9,284 nucleotides of DNA from an uncultured Enterobacter sp. GTDB lineage: Bacteria > Pseudomonadota > Gammaproteobacteria > Enterobacterales > Enterobacteriaceae. Shown here piece after piece: positions 1 through 5,247 of this stretch. A model generated the notes under the pieces. It was not told the DNA's origin. It did no database searches and saw only the letters and a list, made by a program, of their open reading frames with translations. The DNA lies in the NCBI GenBank assembly GCA_946477805.1, contig CAMKZP010000111.1:1-9284 (forward strand). The letters are read 5' to 3'. A program made the translations under genes and the position numbers. Every line of letters begins with the position of its first letter. Within the stretch, counting starts at the first letter, position 1.

Positions 1-1527
1 CTTGAGAAACTGACCAAACCCGTTGAGCTGATTGCCACGCTGGATGACAGCGCTAAATCGGCAGAAATCAAAGAACTGCTGGCCGAGATCGCCGGGCTGT
101 CACCGAAAGTGACGTTTAAAGAAGATAACGCTCTGGCCGTTCGTAAGCCCTCTTTCCTGATTACCAACCCAGGGTCTGAGCAGGGGCCGCGCTTTGCCGG
201 TTCGCCGCTGGGCCACGAATTTACCTCACTGGTGCTGGCGCTGCTGTGGACCGGTGGTCATCCGTCAAAAGAGGCGCAGGCGCTGCTGGAGCAGATCCGC
301 GATATCGACGGTGATTTTGAGTTCGAAACCTATTACTCGCTCTCCTGCCACAACTGCCCGGACGTGGTGCAGGCGCTGAACCTGATGGCCGTCCTGAACC
401 CGCGCATTAAGCATACGGCGATTGACGGTGGGACCTTCCAGAACGAAATCACCGATCGCAACGTGATGGGCGTTCCGGCGGTTTACATGAACGGCCAGGA
501 GTTTGGCCAGGGGCGCATGACGCTGACCGAAATCGTTGCCAAAGTGGATACCGGCGCAGAGAAACGCGCGGCCGAAGAGCTGAACAAGCGTGATGCTTAC
601 GACGTGCTGATTGTCGGCTCCGGCCCTGCGGGTGCGGCGGCGGCGGTTTACTCCGCGCGTAAAGGTATTCGTACCGGCCTGATGGGCGAGCGTTTCGGCG
701 GCCAGGTGCTGGACACCGTGGACATCGAAAACTACATCTCCGTGCCGAAAACCGAAGGTCAGAAGCTGGCTGGCGCCCTGAAGGCGCACGTTAGTGACTA
801 CGAGGTGGACGTGATTGACAGCCAGAGCGCCAGCAGGCTGGTGCCTGCGGCAGCAGAGGGCGGTTTACACCAGATTGAAACCGCCTCCGGCGCGGTGCTG
901 AAAGCACGCAGCATCATCATCGCCACCGGCGCGAAATGGCGCAACATGAACGTTCCGGGCGAAGATCAGTATCGTACCAAAGGCGTTACCTATTGCCCGC
1001 ACTGCGACGGCCCGCTGTTTAAAGGCAAGCGCGTGGCGGTGATCGGCGGCGGTAACTCCGGCGTGGAAGCGGCTATCGACCTGGCGGGTATCGTTGAGCA
1101 CGTGACTCTGCTGGAGTTTGCGCCAGAGATGAAGGCGGACCAGGTTCTGCAGGATAAAGTACGCAGCCTGAAAAACGTGGATATCGTGCTGAACGCGCAA
1201 ACCACGGAAGTGAAGGGCGACGGCACTAAGGTGACGGGCCTGGAGTACCGCGACCGCGTGAGCGGGGACGTCCACAGCGTACCGCTGGCGGGGATCTTCG
1301 TGCAGATTGGCCTGCTGCCAAACACCACCTGGCTGGAAGGCGCGATTGAGCGCAACCGCATGGGCGAGATCATCATTGATGCGAAATGCGAAACCAGCGT
1401 GAAGGGCGTGTTTGCGGCGGGTGACTGCACGACCGTGCCGTACAAACAGATCATCATCGCTACCGGCGAGGGTGCGAAGGCGTCACTGAGTTCGTTTGAC
1501 TACCTGATCCGTACCAAAACCGCATAA
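1..1527 (+). CDS. ahpF: Alkyl hydroperoxide reductase subunit F (5' end cut by window)
   Basis: Flavoprotein disulfide reductase that passes electrons from NADH to the peroxiredoxin AhpC, which reduces H2O2 and organic peroxides in the cytoplasm. The frame is open from base 1 (begins L-E-K-L-T-K-P-V). By comparison with the 521-aa E. coli protein recalled from memory, about 13 N-terminal residues lie outside the window; the GTG at 109 is internal, not a start. In order the sequence shows an N-terminal double thioredoxin-fold domain with a redox CxxC (S-C-H-N-C-P, bases about 343-360), an FAD Rossmann motif G-S-G-P-A-G (about 616-633), the thioredoxin-reductase-type C-P-H-C pair (about 993-1004), an NAD motif G-G-G-N-S-G (about 1045-1062) and the C-terminal FAD contact G-D-C-T-T. 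All catalytic cysteines are present. In relatives it follows ahpC in an OxyR-controlled operon; ahpC and the promoter are outside this window. Very secure call. Confidence 0.98.
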   Translation, partial: LEKLTKPVELIATLDDSAKSAEIKELLAEIAGLSPKVTFKEDNALAVRKPSFLITNPGSEQGPRFAGSPLGHEFTSLVLALLWTGGHPSKEAQALLEQIRDIDGDFEFETYYSLSCHNCPDVVQALNLMAVLNPRIKHTAIDGGTFQNEITDRNVMGVPAVYMNGQEFGQGRMTLTEIVAKVDTGAEKRAAEELNKRDAYDVLIVGSGPAGAAAAVYSARKGIRTGLMGERFGGQVLDTVDIENYISVPKTEGQKLAGALKAHVSDYEVDVIDSQSASRLVPAAAEGGLHQIETASGAVLKARSIIIATGAKWRNMNVPGEDQYRTKGVTYCPHCDGPLFKGKRVAVIGGGNSGVEAAIDLAGIVEHVTLLEFAPEMKADQVLQDKVRSLKNVDIVLNAQTTEVKGDGTKVTGLEYRDRVSGDVHSVPLAGIFVQIGLLPNTTWLEGAIERNRMGEIIIDAKCETSVKGVFAAGDCTTVPYKQIIIATGEGAKASLSSFDYLIRTKTA

Positions 1528-1558
1528 GAAAAGACGTTAAGACTACACCTGCAACAGC

Positions 1559-1589
1559 AAGAGGCCACCTTTCGGTGGCCTCTTTTTTT
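1559..1589 (+). terminator. Intrinsic terminator of ahpF
   Basis: An 11-bp perfect stem (1559-1569 with 1574-1584) closes a 4-nt loop TTTC and runs directly into a T-tract ending at 1589. It lies 31 nt after the ahpF stop. The stop codon of the convergent uspG (1588-1590) overlaps the T-tract, so the same hairpin forms in the 3' end of the uspG transcript. There it carries a GAAA loop but only a poor U-run, so termination of uspG at this point would be weaker. Confidence 0.93.
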
Positions 1590-2016
1590 ATCTCACGACC
1601 ATCACCGGAATGTGGGTGTGGCGGATCACGCTTGAGGCGTTAGAGCCCAGCAGGTGCGTAGTAATCGACGGATTGCGGGAGCCGATAACGACCACGTCAG
1701 CCTTCAGCTCGTTGGCCAGCTCGTTCACGGCGTCGCGCACGCTGCCGAACCGCACGTGGGTTTTGATACGCGATGGATCGAGCGTGAAGTGCCCGGCCAT
1801 GGTCTGCAGGCGCGTTTCGGCTTCGCGCTGCAGATGCTCTTCGAAGCGACGCACGTCGGCGGCAAAGCGGTGCAGGCTCAGGCTGGCGGAGCCCGGCAGT
1901 ACGTGTAAAAGGTGAATAATGCCGTCCTGCTGCGCCAGAAACTCGGCGTGACGTACGGCTTTGTCGCTCAGCTCCATTTCAAAAACATCAACCGGCATAA
2001 TGATTGTCTGATACAT
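1588..2016 (-). CDS. uspG: Universal stress protein G (UspF/UspG subgroup)
   Basis: Small cytoplasmic alpha/beta nucleotide-binding protein of the universal stress family, linked in E. coli to stress survival, adhesion and motility and reported to bind or be modified by ATP. The 142-aa product has the usual family length and near-identity (from memory) to E. coli UspG. It shows an N-terminal beta strand with the V-D of T-I-I-M-P-V-D at residues 9-10 and a C-terminal nucleotide-loop segment with G112-S-R-N and G124-S-N-A-S. The ATG at 2016 was chosen because an AAGGAG site lies 8 nt upstream and the homologous N-terminus M-Y-x-T-I-I-M-P-V-D begins there. The frame stays open upstream to 2121, but that extension has no family counterpart. 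It is monocistronic, convergent with ahpF and divergent from ybdR. Confidence 0.96.
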   Translation of the reverse strand: MYQTIIMPVDVFEMELSDKAVRHAEFLAQQDGIIHLLHVLPGSASLSLHRFAADVRRFEEHLQREAETRLQTMAGHFTLDPSRIKTHVRFGSVRDAVNELANELKADVVVIGSRNPSITTHLLGSNASSVIRHTHIPVMVVR

Positions 2017-2024
2017 ACCCGTTT

Positions 2025-2030
2025 CTCCTT
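2025..2030 (-). promoter_or_regulatory. Ribosome binding site that fixes the uspG start
   Basis: The minus strand reads AAGGAG 8 nt before the ATG at 2016. This supports the short 142-aa start over the longer open frame reaching 2121. Confidence 0.8.
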
Positions 2031-2059
2031 GTTTATAAACGCTGAATTCATTCAAACAT

Positions 2060-2087
2060 AAAATATTATCGGTTTCTGTAATCTCAA
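2060..2087 (-). promoter_or_regulatory. Possible sigma-70 promoter for uspG
   Basis: On the minus strand, TTGAGA (2082-2087, 5/6 to the -35 consensus) is followed after 16 nt by TATTTT (2060-2065, 4/6 to the -10). The surrounding sequence is AT-rich compared with the coding flanks. The predicted start would give a leader of roughly 35-40 nt. Prediction by eye only; other -10-like hexamers overlap here. Confidence 0.35.
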
Positions 2088-2119
2088 CAGCACTTTTATA
2101 TCTCGCCAGGATAATTCTC

Positions 2120-2140
2120 AAAAAGCCCGGATCCCCGGGC
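2120..2140 (-). terminator. Intrinsic terminator facing uspG, with no gene upstream on its strand
   Basis: On the minus strand a perfect 6-bp GC-only stem (GCCCGG, loop GGAT, CCGGGC; 2125-2140) is followed at once by five Ts (2124-2120). It lies upstream of the uspG promoter candidate and only 58 bp from the ybdR start. The nearest minus-strand gene upstream is more than 1.3 kb away across ybdR. It could insulate uspG from transcription antisense to ybdR, or end a short antisense RNA. The stem is short, so strength is uncertain. Confidence 0.6.
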
Positions 2141-2197
2141 AGACCGCCAGAGGACGCTACCCTTTTATAAGCTTACCCACATCCTTTCGGAGGTCGC

Positions 2198-3436
2198 ATG
2201 AAAGCACTCACCTACCACGGTCCGCACCATGTTCGCGTTGAGAATGTCCCCGATCCCGTCATTGAACAGCCGGACGATATCATCCTTCGCGTGACCGCGA
2301 CGGCGATTTGCGGGTCCGACCTGCATCTCTACCGGGGCAAGATCCCGAAGGTGGAACACGGCGATATTTTCGGCCATGAGTTTATGGGCGAAGTGGTGGA
2401 GACCGGCAGGGAGGTGAAGAACCTCCGGAAGGGCGAGCGGGTGGTGATCCCCTTCGTGATTGCCTGCGGGGACTGCTTCTTTTGCCAGATGCAGCAGTAC
2501 GCCGCCTGCGAGAAAACCAACGCCGGGCAGGGGGCTGCGCTGAACAAAAAGCAAATTCCCGCGCCCGCCGCGCTGTTCGGCTACAGCCATCTGTACGGTG
2601 GCATACCGGGCGGGCAGGCGGAGTACGTCCGCGTGCCGAAGGGCAACGTCGGGCCGTTCAGGGTGCCGCAGCTGTTGTCTGACGACAAAGCGCTGTTCCT
2701 CTCGGATATTTTGCCAACCGCCTGGCAGGCGGCAAAAAACGCCCAGATTGAAAAAGGCTCAAGCGTGGCGGTTTTCGGGGCGGGGCCGGTCGGTTTACTG
2801 ACCATTGCCTGCGCGCGGCTGTTAGGCGCGGAACAGATTTTTGTTATCGACCATCATCCGTACCGGCTGCGGTTCGCTCAGGAGCGCTACGGCGCGATCC
2901 CCATTAACTTTGATGATGACAACGACGCGGCGGAAAAAATCATCGAGCAGACGGCCGGGCAGCGCGGGGTGGATGCGGTGATCGATGCCGTCGGATTTGA
3001 GGCTAAGGGCAGCACCACCGAAACGATCCTCAGCAACCTCAAGATTGAGGGCAGCAGCGGCAAAGCGCTGCGCCAGTGCATTGCTGCGGTGCGGCGCGGC
3101 GGGGTGGTTAGCGTGCCTGGCGTCTATGCCGGGTTTATCCACGGTTTCCTGTTCGGCGATGCGTTTGATAAAGGGCTGAGCTTCAAAATGGGCCAGACGC
3201 ACGTGCACGCGTGGCTGGGGGAGCTGCTGCCGCTGATTGAAAAAGGGCTGCTCACGCCCGAGGAAATAGTCACCCACTATCTTCCGCTGGCGGATGCCGA
3301 ACGGGCGTACAAGATTTTTGAAAAGCGGGAAGAGGAGTGCCGCAAGGTGATCCTCGTGCCTGGCGCAGACACGCCGGAGGCGGCGGAGCAAAAAGTCAAA
3401 GGGCTGGTTAACGCCTTCCCCGGCGGGGTAGTGTGA
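2198..3436 (+). CDS. ybdR: Zinc-dependent alcohol dehydrogenase-like oxidoreductase YbdR
   Basis: Member of the medium-chain zinc dehydrogenase/reductase family, expected to oxidise an alcohol with NAD(P); its physiological substrate is not established. The 412-aa product equals the length recalled for E. coli YbdR. The catalytic domain has the zinc ligands C38 and the G-H-E box (H60, E61). The structural-zinc lobe has the complete four-cysteine set C90, C93, C96 and C104. The Rossmann nucleotide motif G-A-G-P-V-G is at 194-199, with an acidic residue after the second strand (D218) that favours NAD over NADP by family rule. An insert around residues 105-140 is like that of formaldehyde-dehydrogenase-type MDR proteins. 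The start is the ATG after GGAGGT (2189-2194), a good but closely spaced site. TATAAG at 2166-2171 is a plausible -10 without a good -35. The gene ends 10 bp from a convergent small ORF. Confidence 0.95.
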   Translation: MKALTYHGPHHVRVENVPDPVIEQPDDIILRVTATAICGSDLHLYRGKIPKVEHGDIFGHEFMGEVVETGREVKNLRKGERVVIPFVIACGDCFFCQMQQYAACEKTNAGQGAALNKKQIPAPAALFGYSHLYGGIPGGQAEYVRVPKGNVGPFRVPQLLSDDKALFLSDILPTAWQAAKNAQIEKGSSVAVFGAGPVGLLTIACARLLGAEQIFVIDHHPYRLRFAQERYGAIPINFDDDNDAAEKIIEQTAGQRGVDAVIDAVGFEAKGSTTETILSNLKIEGSSGKALRQCIAAVRRGGVVSVPGVYAGFIHGFLFGDAFDKGLSFKMGQTHVHAWLGELLPLIEKGLLTPEEIVTHYLPLADAERAYKIFEKREEECRKVILVPGADTPEAAEQKVKGLVNAFPGGVV

Positions 3437-3446
3437 TATCGCTCGC

Positions 3447-3536
3447 TTACCAGTGGCGCTCCAGGTAAAGCACTGCCGTGACGATGACCGCCAAAAAGAT
3501 AAGAAAAACCAGTGTGATACCCAGTATCTCACTCAT
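3447..3536 (-). CDS. Putative 29-aa single-span membrane peptide
   Basis: An ATG-to-TAA frame of 29 codons, too short for standard gene calling. The peptide starts M-S-E-I-L-G-I-T, has an unbroken hydrophobic stretch over about residues 4-24 (L, I, V, F, A, with one G and two T), then ends Y-L-E-R-H-W. This is the build of known enterobacterial small membrane proteins: one transmembrane helix, short polar N-terminus, charged tail. A GGGGA element lies about 5 nt before the ATG on the minus strand, a fair ribosome site. It sits downstream of rnk on the same strand, beyond a hairpin, and converges with ybdR with a 10-bp gap. I do not recognise the family. KdpF is similar in length and hydrophobicity, but no kdp genes are here. 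Function unknown. The main evidence is hydrophobicity, placement in otherwise empty sequence and the ribosome site. Confidence 0.6.
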   Translation of the reverse strand: MSEILGITLVFLIFLAVIVTAVLYLERHW

Positions 3537-3611
3537 GACCGTCCCCGCGGCACCAAAACAGATTAAGCGTGGATGAAGCGGATTTTGAGCGATATAGGAT
3601 AAAAGGGTGAA

Positions 3612-3649
3612 ATTGCCGAAAGAGGATGCGCTTGCATCCTCAGGGCAAT
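3612..3649 (-). terminator. Two-part hairpin after rnk, probable weak terminator or 3'-end structure
   Basis: An inner perfect 8-bp stem (3622-3629 with 3634-3641, loop GCTT) is nested inside an outer 6-bp stem (3612-3617 with 3644-3649), separated by small internal loops. It lies 14 nt after the rnk stop. On the minus strand the stem is followed by TTTCACCCTTTTA, a broken T-tract, so termination may be partial and allow transcription into the 29-aa ORF. On the plus strand no T-tract follows. Confidence 0.55.
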
Positions 3650-3662
3650 AAGAGCGGGGGAA

Positions 3663-4073
3663 TTAACGCAGGTAATCGCCCGCCGCTTCTGGCTGATAAA
3701 GCAGCTCCAGCACTTCCAGATGGGTCGACGCACCGCCCGGCAGCTCCCAGTGGATGGTGTCGCCCGTGCGAAGCCCAAGCAGCGCGGCGCCTACCGGAGC
3801 CAGAACGGAAAGCTGGGCGCTGCTGTCGGTCATCTGCGCCGGGTAGACCAGCGTGCGGGTCAGCTCTTCGCCGGTGGTCAGGTTACGGAATCTGACCTGG
3901 CTGTTCATCGAGACCACGTCATGCGGCATGGTTTCAGGCGTGCACATTTGCGCCCGGTCAAGCTCCTCGTTCAGCGCGTCGGCTACCGGGAGTGACGCGA
4001 ACTCTGCTTTTTCCAGAAGACGGTCAATACGTTCTGCGTCGAGTTCATTAATGATAATTGTGGGTCTGGACAT
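3663..4073 (-). CDS. rnk: Regulator of nucleoside diphosphate kinase (RNA polymerase-binding GreA-fold protein)
   Basis: Cytoplasmic Rnk, related to GreA/GreB, which in E. coli binds RNA polymerase and affects nucleoside diphosphate kinase levels. The 136-aa product matches the usual length. It begins M-S-R-P-T-I-I-I-N, has a short charged helical N-terminal arm (about residues 10-45, shorter than the Gre coiled coil, so no cleavage activity is expected), then the FKBP-like C-terminal Gre domain (about 50-128, including S-V-L-A-P-V-G-A-A-L-L-G-L and G-D-T-I-H-W-E-L-P-G-G). It ends Y-Q-P-E-A-A-G-D-Y-L-R as in E. coli. GGAG at 4080-4083 lies 6 nt before the ATG. Upstream are a leader with a terminator hairpin and a candidate CRP-dependent promoter. 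In E. coli the RNase I gene rna lies just upstream; here an oppositely oriented hydrolase gene takes its place. Confidence 0.96.
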   Translation of the reverse strand: MSRPTIIINELDAERIDRLLEKAEFASLPVADALNEELDRAQMCTPETMPHDVVSMNSQVRFRNLTTGEELTRTLVYPAQMTDSSAQLSVLAPVGAALLGLRTGDTIHWELPGGASTHLEVLELLYQPEAAGDYLR

Positions 4074-4159
4074 TTATTACTCCATGTCGTTAATGCTGCG
4101 CGTAACGCAGAAACCAATCCAAAAGAAAACCCTCGCCGTCTGGCAGCGAGGGTTTAACT
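4074..4159 (-). promoter_or_regulatory. Putative rnk leader with terminator-like hairpin
   Basis: If the promoter at 4166-4194 is used, rnk mRNA starts near 4159 and has about 86 nt of leader. A terminator hairpin with a U-tract (4121-4155) opens the leader, and a small 5-bp hairpin (4096-4100 with 4106-4110) lies between it and the ribosome site. From memory, a putative attenuator called the rnk leader has been described bioinformatically upstream of rnk in gammaproteobacteria, which fits. A point against a simple switch is that almost no sequence precedes the hairpin, leaving little room for an upstream antiterminator. The hairpin could instead be the leftover terminator of an rna gene once present upstream. 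Confidence 0.45.
4121..4155 (-). terminator. Intrinsic terminator between the rnk promoter candidate and rnk
   Basis: On the minus strand a perfect 10-bp stem (AAACCCTCGC with GCGAGGGTTT; 4146-4155 with 4127-4136) and a 9-nt loop are followed by T-C-T-T-T-T (4126-4121). The A-rich 5' side and U-rich 3' side are typical of an intrinsic terminator. It lies about 48 nt before the rnk ATG, so it would cut rnk transcripts short unless read through. Confidence 0.75.
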
Positions 4160-4165
4160 CCCCTG

Positions 4166-4194
4166 ATGATACCCACTGAGCGACCAGGTTTGAA
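4166..4194 (-). promoter_or_regulatory. Candidate sigma-70 promoter for rnk, class II CRP geometry
   Basis: On the minus strand TTCAAA (4189-4194, 4/6) and TATCAT (4166-4171, 5/6) are separated by exactly 17 nt. The predicted start near 4159 places the centre of the adjacent CRP site (4201.5) at about -42, the position at which CRP overlaps the -35 element in class II promoters. A poor -35 with a good -10 is usual for such promoters. Confidence 0.55.
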
Positions 4195-4212
4195 GTGATA
4201 CGAGTCACATTC
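4191..4212. promoter_or_regulatory. Candidate CRP (cAMP receptor protein) binding site
   Basis: The core reads AGTGA-N6-TCACA, against the consensus TGTGA-N6-TCACA: the right half is exact, the left has one change, and the spacer is exactly 6. The following TT also agrees with the extended consensus. It lies between divergent rnk and the hydrolase gene. It would sit near -42 for the rnk promoter and near -74 for the predicted hydrolase promoter, so it could serve either or both. Confidence 0.6.
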
Positions 4213-4241
4213 ATTGGTCATATGAATTTTTGGCGAAAAAC

Positions 4242-4269
4242 GTGACGCGGTGCAAATTTGCATTATCCT
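4242..4269 (+). promoter_or_regulatory. Possible promoter of the hydrolase-flavin reductase-AraC unit
   Basis: GTGACG (4242-4247, 4/6) and TATCCT (4264-4269, 4/6) are separated by 16 nt. The spacer holds the 12-bp perfect palindrome TGCAAATTTGCA (4251-4262), suitable for a repressor or activator dimer. A start near 4276 would leave a leader of about 50 nt with a small GC hairpin (4277-4281 with 4287-4291). Moderate match, judged by eye. Confidence 0.4.
4251..4262. repeat. 12-bp perfect palindrome, possible operator
   Basis: TGCAAATTTGCA is fully self-complementary and lies between the -35 and -10 of the predicted hydrolase promoter, a position where a bound protein would control initiation. 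I do not recognise the regulator. A further imperfect inverted repeat ATTCAT/ATGAAT (4209-4214 with 4222-4227) lies just upstream. Confidence 0.4.
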
Positions 4270-4317
4270 TTTTAAGCGCCCTTCGCGGGCGACTATCCGC
4301 ATTCAGTGTTCCTTATC

Positions 4318-4322
4318 AGGAG
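4318..4322 (+). promoter_or_regulatory. Ribosome binding site that fixes the hydrolase start
   Basis: AGGAG lies 5 nt before the ATG at 4328. The frame stays open upstream to about 4250, but that extension runs through the predicted promoter, so the ATG at 4328 is the start. Confidence 0.8.
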
Positions 4323-4327
4323 ATCTC

Positions 4328-5158
4328 ATGAGCGATTACGACAAACTTACCTTGAAGGACGGCAGTTATTTGCATTTTAAGGACTGGGGAAGCGGGCAGC
4401 CGGTGGTGTTCAGCCACGGCTGGCCGCTGACGGCAGACGCCTTCGAAGACCAAATGTTGTTTCTGGGGTCCAAAGGATTTCGCGTCATTGCGCATGACCG
4501 CCGCGGGCATGGCCGCTCGGCGCAGCCCTGGGAAGGCCACACGATGGATCAATACGCTGACGACCTCGCCGAGCTGACCGCGCATCTGAATCTGAAAGAT
4601 GCCATCCACGTGGGCCATTCCACGGGCGGTGGTGAAGTGGCGCGTTACCTGGGCCGCCACGGTACGGAGCGCGTGGCGAAAGCTGTGCTGATTGGCGCCG
4701 TTACGCCGATTATGGTCAAAACCGATTTCAACCCGAACGGCGTGCCGAAAGAGGTGTTTGACGGCATTCGTGAAGGGGTAGTGAACGACCGCGCCGCCTT
4801 TTTCTATGAGCTGAGCGCCGCGTTTTATGGCTATAACCGCCCGGGGGCGAAAGAGTCAAAGGCGGTGCGAGAGAGCTTTGTTGAGCAGGGCCTGCAGGGT
4901 TCCATTAAGGCGCTGTACGACTGCGTCAAGGCGTTCTCAGAGACCGACCTGCGTGAAGACCTGAAGAAGATCGCCATCCCGACGCTGGTGATCCACGGCG
5001 ACGACGATCAAATTGTGCCGATCGAAACCTGCGGACGCGTGGCGGCGGAGATCCTGCCGAACGCTGAACTGAAGGTGTACGCCGGGGGTTCGCACGGTAT
5101 TTGTACTACCCATAAGCACCAGATTAATGACGATTTGCTGAAATTTATTCAGTCTTAA
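4328..5158 (+). CDS. Alpha/beta hydrolase, non-heme haloperoxidase/arylesterase family
   Basis: A 276-aa serine hydrolase of the cofactor-free haloperoxidase (perhydrolase/esterase) family. These enzymes hydrolyse small esters or lactones and, with organic acids, can form peracids; true chloroperoxidase activity is often only a side reaction. The strand-loop H30-G-W contributes the oxyanion hole. The nucleophile elbow is G96-H-S98-T-G-G, and the catalytic acid is in H-G-D-D-D-Q-I-V-P (probably D227). The histidine is H256 in G-G-S-H-G, so the triad is complete. A cap segment lies at about 125-205 with N-D-R-A-A-F-F. Length and ending are normal for the family. No signal peptide is visible, so it is cytoplasmic. 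It is first in an apparent three-gene unit with a flavin reductase-like gene and an AraC regulator. The natural substrate cannot be read from the sequence. Confidence 0.9.
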   Translation: MSDYDKLTLKDGSYLHFKDWGSGQPVVFSHGWPLTADAFEDQMLFLGSKGFRVIAHDRRGHGRSAQPWEGHTMDQYADDLAELTAHLNLKDAIHVGHSTGGGEVARYLGRHGTERVAKAVLIGAVTPIMVKTDFNPNGVPKEVFDGIREGVVNDRAAFFYELSAAFYGYNRPGAKESKAVRESFVEQGLQGSIKALYDCVKAFSETDLREDLKKIAIPTLVIHGDDDQIVPIETCGRVAAEILPNAELKVYAGGSHGICTTHKHQINDDLLKFIQS

Positions 5159-5164
5159 TTTCTG

Positions 5165-5221
5165 GCGGAATGCGTTACGCTGATCGTCCTGAACCAGGGC
5201 GATGAGCGAAACGCATTTCGC
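5165..5221. repeat. Long near-perfect intergenic hairpin
   Basis: Bases 5165-5191 pair with 5195-5221 around a 3-nt loop. There are 27 pair positions, of which two are mismatched (5182/5204 G-G, 5177/5209 A-A) and two are G-U in plus-strand RNA (5187/5199 and 5168/5218). It begins 6 nt after the hydrolase stop and ends 26 nt before the flavin reductase start. Neither strand has a T-tract after it, so it is not an ordinary terminator. It could be a processing or stabilising structure between two cistrons, or a copy of a palindromic repeat family. It does not match the REP or ERIC sequences I know. Confidence 0.75.
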
Positions 5222-5247
5222 GTCTGCCCCACCGATGAGAGAACACA

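Noticed and set aside
109..111. GTG at 109 as a possible ahpF start
   Set aside because: The same frame is open and homologous to AhpF back to base 1; the true start is about 13 codons before the window.
1559..1584. ahpF/uspG hairpin as a fully bidirectional terminator
   Set aside because: The stem is strong on both strands, but only the plus strand has a continuous T-tract; the minus strand continues GCTGTTG, so strong termination of uspG here is not supported.
2041..2175. Cluster of polylinker-like restriction sites (GAATTC at 2044, GGATCC at 2129, CCCGGG at 2134, AAGCTT at 2169)
   Set aside because: Spacing and order do not match a cloning polylinker, the flanking genes are continuous with the normal enterobacterial order, and the central part is explained as a terminator stem. 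Taken as chance, not vector sequence.
2822..3532. Long open frame (236 codons) antisense to ybdR
   Set aside because: It lies opposite a well-conserved gene in GC-rich DNA, where open antisense frames are common. Its translation is rich in R, H and A with no recognisable domain, and it lacks a convincing ribosome site.
4090..4302. Minus-strand 70-codon frame in the rnk-hydrolase spacer
   Set aside because: It runs through the CRP site, promoter and terminator hairpin, has no ribosome site at its start, and its product resembles no family I know.
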